DNA from: Dehalococcoidia bacterium
Lineage (GTDB): Bacteria; Chloroflexota; Dehalococcoidia; GIF9; AB-539-J10
Assembly (NCBI GenBank): GCA_030603265.1
Contig: JAUVYD010000134.1
Location: forward strand, 1-5,012
Direction: 5' to 3'
Length of the DNA stretch: 5,012 nucleotides
A model generated the notes under the pieces. It was not told the origin of the DNA. It searched no databases and saw only the letters and a program-made list of their open reading frames with translations. Positions 1 through 5,012 of the stretch are shown here, piece after piece; within the stretch, counting starts at the first letter, position 1, and each line of letters starts with the position of its first letter. The position numbers and the translations under genes were made by a program.

Positions 1-153
1 CACTCGGTCATCGCAACTGAGACCGAGTATGGCGTGCGGTTCTGCAGCACAATCGCAATCGGGAACCTGGTGGCAACGCAGTTTCATCCCGAGAAGAGCG
101 GCCCTCTCGGCTTGAGGGTGTACGCTAACTTCCTGAGGGACGCCCTCCACTAG
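1..153 (+). CDS. hisH: Imidazole glycerol phosphate synthase glutaminase subunit HisH (C-terminal fragment)
   Basis: The window opens inside this gene; only the last 50 codons and a TAG stop are present. HisH is the class-I (triad) glutamine amidotransferase that hydrolyses glutamine and passes ammonia to HisF in the fifth step of histidine biosynthesis, in the cytoplasm. The fragment contains QFHPEKSG, with His at fragment residue 29 and Glu at residue 31; these are the His and Glu of the Cys-His-Glu triad. A TEYG segment lies before it and a GLRVYANFL-like C-terminal helix after it, as is usual in HisH. The catalytic Cys lies upstream of the window and cannot be checked. Other class-I amidotransferases share the HPE motif, but the ending just after the GLR...NFL helix and the presence of hisF about 2.5 kb downstream favour HisH. 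The next gene starts 29 bp after the stop. Confidence 0.88.
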   Translation, partial: HSVIATETEYGVRFCSTIAIGNLVATQFHPEKSGPLGLRVYANFLRDALH

Positions 154-182
154 ACGTTTCTCATCTCGATGGTAATCAGCGC

Positions 183-1487
183 ATGCAGAAGTATACGTAT
201 GTGATTGTTGGGAACTCGGCCGGCGGCCTGGCTGCGGCGCGCGAACTGCGCAAGGCGGATAGCTCCAGCCCGGTTCTTATGCTGTCCGAGGAAGAGCATG
301 CCGGTTACTCCCGACCGCTGATTTCGAAACACGTATCCGAAGGAAAGGGCATCGACGAGATGCGCCTTCAGCCGCCTGAGTTCTATGACGAGTGGGCCAT
401 CGAGCTTCGCCTCGGCACTCGTGCGCTGTCGCTTGACACAAGGCAGCACACTATTGAGACGAGCAGTGGGCACAGGGTCGGCTGGGAGCGGCTGCTACTG
501 GCCACGGGAAGTGCGCCACTAATGCCCCCTATACCGGGACGGGAGAAATCAGGCGCATTCACGTTCGCAACTTTCGGCGATGCGCACGAGATTGCGCGAC
601 GACTCCCTGCCGTACAGCGTGCGGTCGTTGTCGGAGGAGGTTTCATCGGGCTGAGTGCCGCAGACGCACTGCGCAAGCGCGGAGTTGCCGTAACGATTGT
701 TGAGATGCAGCCAAGGCTCTTGAGTGCGATGCTGGACCAGACTGCCTCGGCAATGGTCGAAGTTGCCGCGCGCGCCGCGGGAACTCATGTTCTTACCGGC
801 CGACAGGTGGTCTCGATAGACAGTGACGTATTGTCGCCAGGAACCGTGTCCGGCGTCACGCTGGACGACGGCTCTCTCCTTCCGTGCGAGATGGTAATCA
901 TGGCCGTCGGGGTCAGGCCGCGCATAGAGCTGGCCAACGGGATTCTAGCCGTGAACAGGGGAATCATCGTTGACGCCGAGATGAGAACCTCATGCGATGA
1001 TGTTTTCGCATGCGGCGACGTCTGCGAAACCTACGACTTCGTTCGTGGGGAAAAGTCCGTTATTGCGGTCTGGCCTAACGCGGTGTCTGGAGGAGCCGTG
1101 GCCGGGGCGAACATGACGGGGCTGGACCGCGCCTACACAGGAAGCACGACCCTCAATTCCCTTCCATATTTCGGTCTGTCCGTTGGCTCTGCGGGTGTAG
1201 TCGATGGCGATTCTTCGACGACCGAGGAGGTCGTCACGCGCGGGCCGGATTTCTACAGGAAGGTCGTTCTCCGTGACGGGGTCGTCGTTGGCATGGTGTT
1301 CGCAGGAGACACAACCAGGTGTGGCCTCATCTATATGCTAATGAGACGCAAGGTTCGCGTGGGTGAGTGGAAAGAAGCCCTGGTGAGTGATGAGTTCGGG
1401 CTGCTGTCTCTGCCCAAGGAGTTGTGGTATGACAAGGTCGCACTGGACCAGGTCGTGGATAGCCCTGTCCCTCCAGCCAGCCGCTAG
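183..1487 (+). CDS. FAD-dependent NAD(P)H pyridine nucleotide-disulfide oxidoreductase family protein (NirB/rubredoxin reductase-like)
   Basis: This 434-residue flavoprotein has the two-dinucleotide-domain fold. The FAD site is GNSAGG at residues 10-15. LLLATGS (104-110) links the FAD and NAD domains. The NAD(P) site is VVVGGGFIG (148-156), with Glu174 ending the second strand, which usually favours NADH over NADPH. FACGDV (275-280) contacts the FAD ribityl chain, and WPNAVSGGAVAGANM (297-311) resembles the NirB, rubredoxin and ferredoxin reductase group. No CxxxxC redox disulfide is present near the N-terminus, so it is not a glutaredoxin- or lipoamide-type reductase; electrons probably leave FAD for a protein partner. 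Residues from about 320 form the C-terminal interface domain. The ATG at 183 is the first start in frame after the upstream stop, with only a weak ribosome site. Position between hisH and glutamate-synthase parts suggests it may reduce the Fe-S/FMN subunit downstream; that role is inferred, and the exact substrate is unknown. Confidence 0.85.
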   Translation: MQKYTYVIVGNSAGGLAAARELRKADSSSPVLMLSEEEHAGYSRPLISKHVSEGKGIDEMRLQPPEFYDEWAIELRLGTRALSLDTRQHTIETSSGHRVGWERLLLATGSAPLMPPIPGREKSGAFTFATFGDAHEIARRLPAVQRAVVVGGGFIGLSAADALRKRGVAVTIVEMQPRLLSAMLDQTASAMVEVAARAAGTHVLTGRQVVSIDSDVLSPGTVSGVTLDDGSLLPCEMVIMAVGVRPRIELANGILAVNRGIIVDAEMRTSCDDVFACGDVCETYDFVRGEKSVIAVWPNAVSGGAVAGANMTGLDRAYTGSTTLNSLPYFGLSVGSAGVVDGDSSTTEEVVTRGPDFYRKVVLRDGVVVGMVFAGDTTRCGLIYMLMRRKVRVGEWKEALVSDEFGLLSLPKELWYDKVALDQVVDSPVPPASR

Positions 1488-1516
1488 ACATCCCGGGAGC
1501 GAGCACGCAGTGCTGT

Positions 1517-1521
1517 GGAAG
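1517..1521 (+). promoter_or_regulatory. Putative ribosome binding site for the class-II amidotransferase gene
   Basis: GGAAG lies 8 bases before the ATG at 1530. It supports that start over the in-frame GTG at 1515, whose nearest purine-rich stretch (GGGAG at 1495-1499) is 15 bases away, too far for normal spacing. The match to the consensus is only partial. Confidence 0.4.
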
Positions 1522-1529
1522 ATGACAGA

Positions 1530-2678
1530 ATGAGAGATTTGAGGCTGCTCAACAACAGGTACGGCGACGACAGGGTGTTCGACGGGTGCTCCATCTTCGG
1601 AGTCATGGATACCTCCGGAGGGCTTATCGGTGCTGATGTGCCCATACGGGCTATTGACCTGATGCGCGACCGTGACAATGGACTCGGAGGCGGCTTCGCG
1701 GCCTACGGACTGTATCCGGAACACGAGGACAGTTATGCGTTCCACATCATGTACAGCAGCCGCGCGGGTCAACGGGAGACCGAGGAGTATCTGGGCGAGT
1801 GGTTCACAATCGCAGAAGCCGAACCGATGGACGTCGACCCATCTGCTCTGCCCAACACACCCGCCATGTACCGCTATTTCGCGTCTCCCAAAGCGAACGA
1901 ACTTCGAGGCGGAGACACTGAGCAATATGTGTCTGACAGGACGATGAAGATAAACACGTCCATCGGCGATAGCTTCGTCTTCTCCTCGGGGAAGAACATG
2001 GGTGTCTTCAAAGGAGTAGGGCATCCCTTCGACGTCGCGAGGTTCTTCCGTCTGGAGCAATACAGTGGATACATCTGGACGGCGCACGGCAGGTTCCCGA
2101 CGAATACTCCCGGCTGGTGGGGCGGCGCTCACCCATTCGGCCTTCTCGACTGGACGGTCGTCCACAACGGAGAGATATCATCGTATGGCATCAATCAGCG
2201 CTTCCTTGAGCAGTATGGCTACCAGTGTTCGTTGCAGACGGACACGGAAGTAATCACCTACGCGGTGGACCTCCTGGTCCGAAGACACGGATTGCCCATA
2301 GAGGTAGCCGCCAAGGCACTTGCCCCTCCGTTCTGGAGCGACATGGACCAGCTGTGCGCAGATGAGCGTGAGATGGTAACAGCCCTGAGGCTGACCTACG
2401 GGGGGCTGCTTCTCAACGGACCGTTCACCATTATCATTGCACGCAAGGGTGAGATGGTGGGGCTTACTGACCGGATAAGGTTGAGGCCACTGGTCGTCGG
2501 CACGCAGGGCAACAAGGTCCTCCTTTCGTCGGAGGAATCCGCCATGCGTCTTGTGTGCCCTGACCTGGACGAGACATGGATTCCCGTCGGGGGCGAACCC
2601 GTGGTGGCTCGTCTCGGACAGGTGCCCACCGGCGGAGAGACCTGGGAGGGCGCCGAGGTGTTCGCTGGTGCTCACTAA
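1530..2678 (+). CDS. Class-II glutamine amidotransferase subunit of split glutamate synthase (GltB N-terminal domain / GlxB type)
   Basis: This 382-residue protein corresponds to the glutaminase domain of GltB as a separate polypeptide. It should hydrolyse glutamine and deliver ammonia to the FMN subunit encoded by the next-but-one gene. CSIFGVMD starts at Cys20, the likely N-terminal nucleophile. Further motifs are HGRFPTNTPG (186-195) followed by HPF, HNGEI (212-216) and TDTEV (237-241), the usual substrate-binding and oxyanion elements of the family. In class-II enzymes the Cys must become the free N-terminus, so the 19 residues before it would be a cleaved propeptide. ATG 1530 is preferred for its ribosome site; GTG 1515 would add five residues and GTG 1575 would leave only four before the Cys. 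The last 11 bases overlap hisF. Purine or glucosamine amidotransferases are less likely because no phosphoribosyltransferase or SIS domain follows. The paralogous N-methylglutamate synthase subunit MgsA/GlxB cannot be excluded. Confidence 0.85.
   Translation: MRDLRLLNNRYGDDRVFDGCSIFGVMDTSGGLIGADVPIRAIDLMRDRDNGLGGGFAAYGLYPEHEDSYAFHIMYSSRAGQRETEEYLGEWFTIAEAEPMDVDPSALPNTPAMYRYFASPKANELRGGDTEQYVSDRTMKINTSIGDSFVFSSGKNMGVFKGVGHPFDVARFFRLEQYSGYIWTAHGRFPTNTPGWWGGAHPFGLLDWTVVHNGEISSYGINQRFLEQYGYQCSLQTDTEVITYAVDLLVRRHGLPIEVAAKALAPPFWSDMDQLCADEREMVTALRLTYGGLLLNGPFTIIIARKGEMVGLTDRIRLRPLVVGTQGNKVLLSSEESAMRLVCPDLDETWIPVGGEPVVARLGQVPTGGETWEGAEVFAGAH
2655..2660 (+). promoter_or_regulatory. Ribosome binding site deciding the hisF GTG start
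   Basis: GAGGTG sits 7 bases before the GTG at 2668, inside the end of the amidotransferase gene. It is a good match to the 16S anti-Shine-Dalgarno sequence and supports a GTG start for hisF rather than the ATG at 2551, which would add 39 residues not found in the family. Confidence 0.65.
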
Positions 2679-3435
2679 GCGCATTATTGCCTGCCTGGAC
2701 GTCAAGGACGGACGGGTGGTGAAAGGCAAGAGTTTCGAGTCTCTTCAGGACTCGGGCGACCCTGTCGAACTGGCGCAGCGCTACTACGACGAAGGGGTAG
2801 ACGAGCTGGTCTTCCTTGATATCACTGCGAGCAAGGAACACAGGCAGACGATGGCAGAGGTCGTTGAGCGAATCGCAGACGTCGTGTTCATTCCCCTGAC
2901 TGTGGGAGGGGGCTTGCGGACGGTGGAGGATATGCGGCGGATGCTGCTGAGCGGAGCGGACAAGGTGTCCGTGAACACAGCCGCCGTGCAGAACCCGGAC
3001 CTCATTCGATGTGCCGCCGACCGTTTCGGCAGCCAGTGCGTAGTCGTGGCCATCGACGCGAAGAGAGTGGCCGGGTCCGAACCGCTGCGGTGGCAGGTAC
3101 ATACGTACGGTGGCAGTGTGGCCAGAGCCATCGACGCCGTAGAATGGGCAGGGCGGGCAGCCGAACTTGGCGCGGGTGAGATTCTACTGACAAGCATGGA
3201 TGCCGACGGGCACAAGGCGGGCTACGACGTGCATCTGACTCGATCCGTTTCGACGAGTGTCTCCATACCCGTCATCGCCAGCGGGGGGGCGGGTTCAGCA
3301 CAAGACCTGTATGAAGTTCTGGAGTTGGGCAAAGCCGATGCAGTACTTGCAGCCAGCATTTTTCACTATCGTGAGACTAGTATCCAGGACATCAAGCCAT
3401 TCCTGCAGGCCAGGAATGTCGCAGTGAGGCTATAG
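2668..3435 (+). CDS. hisF: Imidazole glycerol phosphate synthase cyclase subunit HisF
   Basis: HisF is the (beta/alpha)8-barrel cyclase that combines HisH-derived ammonia with PRFAR to give imidazole glycerol phosphate and AICAR, linking histidine and purine synthesis. The 255-residue product has the normal family length. The N-terminus reads LTKRIIACLDVKDGRVVKG, with the catalytic Asp11. The second catalytic Asp is Asp130, in VVAIDAKRV. Arg5, Glu46 and Lys99, which form the ammonia gate in the Thermotoga enzyme, are all present at the same numbers. Phosphate-binding elements VGGG (79-82) and ASGGAG (203-208) are intact, and LTSMDADG (174-181) keeps the conserved Thr and Asp. The GTG start is chosen because it gives the family N-terminus and has a Shine-Dalgarno site; it overlaps the preceding gene by 11 bp, suggesting coupled translation. 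HisA is excluded by the HisF-specific LDVKDGRVVKG and TSMDADG segments. It is separated from hisH by two glutamate-synthase-linked genes, which is unusual. Confidence 0.96.
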   Translation: MLTKRIIACLDVKDGRVVKGKSFESLQDSGDPVELAQRYYDEGVDELVFLDITASKEHRQTMAEVVERIADVVFIPLTVGGGLRTVEDMRRMLLSGADKVSVNTAAVQNPDLIRCAADRFGSQCVVVAIDAKRVAGSEPLRWQVHTYGGSVARAIDAVEWAGRAAELGAGEILLTSMDADGHKAGYDVHLTRSVSTSVSIPVIASGGAGSAQDLYEVLELGKADAVLAASIFHYRETSIQDIKPFLQARNVAVRL

Positions 3436-3437
3436 GA
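3434..3437 (+). promoter_or_regulatory. Ribosome binding site overlapping the hisF stop codon
   Basis: AGGA shares its first two bases with the TAG stop of hisF and lies 8 bases before the ATG at 3446. The arrangement favours re-initiation by ribosomes finishing hisF, so hisF and the FMN subunit are probably translationally coupled. Confidence 0.5.
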
Positions 3438-3445
3438 CAAAGCAA

Positions 3446-4948
3446 ATGAAGAGCTACCTCCCATCAGTTTATGTGGTCGAGCGCGACCCGAATCGATGTA
3501 TTCAATGCAAGGTGTGTGTCAACCAGTGCACCTTCGATGCGAACTATTTTGATGAGGAAGAAGGGGTCGTCAAGAGCCACGAGGAAAACTGCGTTGACTG
3601 TCACCGGTGTGTAGCCTTCTGCCCAACAAATGCTCTCACTGTTCGGCGGAACCCGCTCGAATACCGAACCAATGCCAACTGGCGGGCAGAGGTCATCGAA
3701 GACATCCTGAAACAAGCCGAGACAGGGGGCATGCTCCTGACAGGCATGGGCAGTGACAAACCCTACCCCATCTACTTCGACCATCTACTGTTGAATGCGA
3801 GTCAGGTCACGAATCCTTCAATCGACCCTCTGCGGGAACCGATGGAGCTCAGTACCTACCTCGGTCGCAAGCCGGAGCGGGTCGAGTTCGACGCCTCCGG
3901 GCGCGTGAAGACTCCCTTCGCGCCACAGATCAAGATTGAGACGCCAATTATGTTCTCCGCCATGTCATACGGGGCTGTGAGCCTCCGCGTGCAGCAGTCC
4001 CTGGCCCAGGCTGCGATGGAGCTCGGGACCCTGTGGAACACAGGGGAAGGTGGGTTGCACCCATCCCTGGCGAAGTACGCTTCGAACACCATCGTGCAGG
4101 TGGCGACCGGACGCTTCGGAGTGCACTCCGAGTACCTGCGAGCGCCGCAGATTATCGAGATCAAGATAGGCCAGGGTGCAAAACCGGGAATCGGGGGACA
4201 TCTTCCCGGCGAGAAAGTCACGGATGATGTCTCCAGGACCCGAATGATTCCGATGGGTACCGATGCGTTGTCGCCTGCACCACACCACGACATCTACTCA
4301 ATTGAGGATCTCCGGCAGCTCATCTACGCCATCAAAGAGGCGACTGGGTACACAAAGCCGGTGTCCGTGAAAATCGCGGCCGTTCACAACACGGCGGCAA
4401 TCGCGAGTGGCATGGTGCGTGCCGGTGCAGACATCATCGTCATCGATGGGCTACGGGGCGCCACCGGCGCAGCCCCCAAGGCAATACGTGACAACGTAGG
4501 CATTCCGATTGAACTCGCCCTGGCATCGGTCGATACCCGTCTTCGCCAGGAAGGCATACGCAATCAGGCTTCCATTGTGGCGTCGGGCGGCATACGTTCC
4601 AGTGGAGATGTGGCGAAGGCGATTGCACTTGGCGCCGACGCTGTCAACATAGGCACCGCAGCGCTGATAGCTCTCGGGTGCCACGTGTGCCAGCAATGCC
4701 ATACGGGAAAATGCGCGTGGGGCATATGCACCAGCGATCCTGTGTTGACCAAGCGCATCAACCCGGAGTTGGGCGCGGAGAGACTCGTCAATCTGGTGCG
4801 TGGCTGGAGCCTCGAGGTCAAGGATATCCTCGGAGGAATGGGCGTCAACGCCATCGAAAGCCTCAGAGGGAACCGGCTGCATCTGAGAGGTGTGGACCTG
4901 ACGGATACTGAAATGGACATTCTTGGCGTGAGGATGGCAGGTAGCTGA
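3446..4948 (+). CDS. Glutamate synthase FMN-binding subunit with N-terminal 2x[4Fe-4S] ferredoxin module (archaeal-type GltB core)
   Basis: This 500-residue protein should carry the synthase site where ammonia and 2-oxoglutarate form 2-iminoglutarate, which is reduced to glutamate by FMN. Residues 1-70 are a bacterial-type ferredoxin with Cys18/21/24/28 (CxxCxxCxxxC) and Cys49/52/55/59 (CxxCxxxCP-like second set), able to hold two [4Fe-4S] clusters. Residues about 130-480 form the FMN barrel: MSYGAVS (173-179), NTGEGG (198-203), KIGQGAKPGIGG (240-251), VKIAAVHN (308-315), DGLRGATGAAP (334-344) and ASGGIRS (379-385). Cys412, Cys418 and Cys423 fit the C-x5-C-x4-C pattern of the GltB [3Fe-4S] cluster. 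The protein lacks the glutaminase and GXGXG domains of full-length GltB, which are supplied by the neighbouring genes. It begins 10 bases after hisF and ends one base before the next start. A relative using another substrate, such as N-methylglutamate synthase MgsC/GlxD, is possible, but the GATGAAP region looks more like the glutamate-synthase branch. Confidence 0.92.
   Translation: MKSYLPSVYVVERDPNRCIQCKVCVNQCTFDANYFDEEEGVVKSHEENCVDCHRCVAFCPTNALTVRRNPLEYRTNANWRAEVIEDILKQAETGGMLLTGMGSDKPYPIYFDHLLLNASQVTNPSIDPLREPMELSTYLGRKPERVEFDASGRVKTPFAPQIKIETPIMFSAMSYGAVSLRVQQSLAQAAMELGTLWNTGEGGLHPSLAKYASNTIVQVATGRFGVHSEYLRAPQIIEIKIGQGAKPGIGGHLPGEKVTDDVSRTRMIPMGTDALSPAPHHDIYSIEDLRQLIYAIKEATGYTKPVSVKIAAVHNTAAIASGMVRAGADIIVIDGLRGATGAAPKAIRDNVGIPIELALASVDTRLRQEGIRNQASIVASGGIRSSGDVAKAIALGADAVNIGTAALIALGCHVCQQCHTGKCAWGICTSDPVLTKRINPELGAERLVNLVRGWSLEVKDILGGMGVNAIESLRGNRLHLRGVDLTDTEMDILGVRMAGS
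4939..4942 (+). promoter_or_regulatory. Putative ribosome binding site for the GXGXG subunit gene
   Basis: AGGT lies 7 bases before the ATG at 4950, within the last codons of the FMN-subunit gene. It is a short match, but the spacing is right and it supports the start of the truncated last gene. Confidence 0.4.
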
Positions 4949-4949
4949 C

Positions 4950-5012
4950 ATGGACACCACCAAACTCCATGGCAAGGGGCTCATCGAGATTGACGCCCTT
5001 GGCCTGTCTTAC
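4950..5012 (+). CDS. Probable glutamate synthase GXGXG-domain subunit (N-terminal fragment)
   Basis: The window ends after 21 codons of this open frame, which begins with MDTTKLHGKG and continues IEIDALGLSY. The start ATG follows the TGA of the FMN subunit by a single base and has a ribosome site, so it is almost certainly translated. The phrase 'ID A.GL.Y' resembles the opening of stand-alone GXGXG (GltB C-terminal beta-helix, GlxC/MgsB-like) proteins, which commonly follow or accompany the FMN subunit in split glutamate synthases. In that family the domain is structural and helps shape the ammonia tunnel. The diagnostic GXGXG repeats lie beyond the window, so the identification rests on the short N-terminal resemblance and gene order. 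Confidence 0.68.
   Translation, partial: MDTTKLHGKGLIEIDALGLSY

Noticed and set aside
102..147. Two small hairpins at the hisH end (CCCTC/GAGGG at 102-118 and GAGGG/CCCTC at 135-147) whose arms could also pair with each other, like an attenuator.
   Set aside because: Each stem is only 5 bp, it lies inside coding sequence, no U-run follows, and such short matches arise readily in GC-rich genes.
154..182. Possible promoter in the gap between hisH and the reductase gene.
   Set aside because: The gap is 29 bp, with no recognisable -35/-10 pair; it is more likely an intra-operon spacer.
1338..2165. A 275-codon open frame on the minus strand opposite the reductase end and the glutaminase gene.
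   Set aside because: It lies opposite strongly recognisable genes and its translation shows no family motif. Long antisense frames are expected in GC-rich coding DNA.
2551..2667. An N-terminal extension of hisF from the ATG at 2551.
   Set aside because: The 39 added residues are the out-of-frame shadow of the glutaminase C-terminus and are not found in HisF. The GTG at 2668 gives the family N-terminus and has a better ribosome site.
2464..3102. A 212-codon minus-strand open frame opposite the glutaminase end and hisF.
   Set aside because: No motif, rich in Arg/Pro/His as in antisense shadows, and fully covered by conserved sense genes.
3283..3289. A run of seven G in hisF that could be a slippery or phase-variable site.
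   Set aside because: It encodes the conserved Gly-Gly phosphate-binding segment, the frame is intact on both sides, and a 7-G run alone is weak evidence in this composition.

Overview
This window is a compact, single-strand (+) operon fragment. It carries six genes, two of them cut by the window edges. Spacing runs from short overlaps to about 40 bp, there is no gene-free stretch over 300 bases, and no tRNA, rRNA, CRISPR array, insertion sequence or convincing terminator was seen. The DNA is moderately GC-rich, uses GTG as well as ATG starts, and has Shine-Dalgarno-like sites before several genes, so it is a prokaryote. The split, ferredoxin-containing 'archaeal-type' glutamate synthase is found in archaea and in several bacterial groups. 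The protein style reminds me most of Dehalococcoidia-like Chloroflexota, but this is an impression from memory and not a demonstrated placement.

Layout: (1) 1-153, the C-terminal end of HisH, the glutaminase subunit of imidazole glycerol phosphate (IGP) synthase. (2) 183-1487, an FAD/NAD(P)H pyridine-nucleotide oxidoreductase of the NirB/rubredoxin-reductase-like class. (3) about 1530-2678, a stand-alone class-II glutamine amidotransferase of the glutamate-synthase/GlxB type. (4) 2668-3435, HisF, the cyclase subunit of IGP synthase, starting at a GTG inside the end of the previous gene. (5) 3446-4948, a glutamate-synthase FMN-domain protein with an N-terminal 2x[4Fe-4S] ferredoxin module. (6) 4950-5012, the first 21 codons of what is probably the GXGXG-domain glutamate-synthase subunit.

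Two ammonia-channelling systems are therefore interleaved gene by gene. HisH/HisF make IGP and AICAR from glutamine and PRFAR in histidine biosynthesis. The amidotransferase, the FMN/Fe-S protein and the GXGXG protein together would make a three-part glutamate synthase, or a relative such as N-methylglutamate synthase. The flavin oxidoreductase is a candidate electron donor for the latter, since no classical GltD is seen in the window. Histidine synthesis consumes glutamine and releases glutamate, so co-expression is metabolically reasonable. The individual families are known. The interleaving and the reductase pairing are the features most worth a second look.
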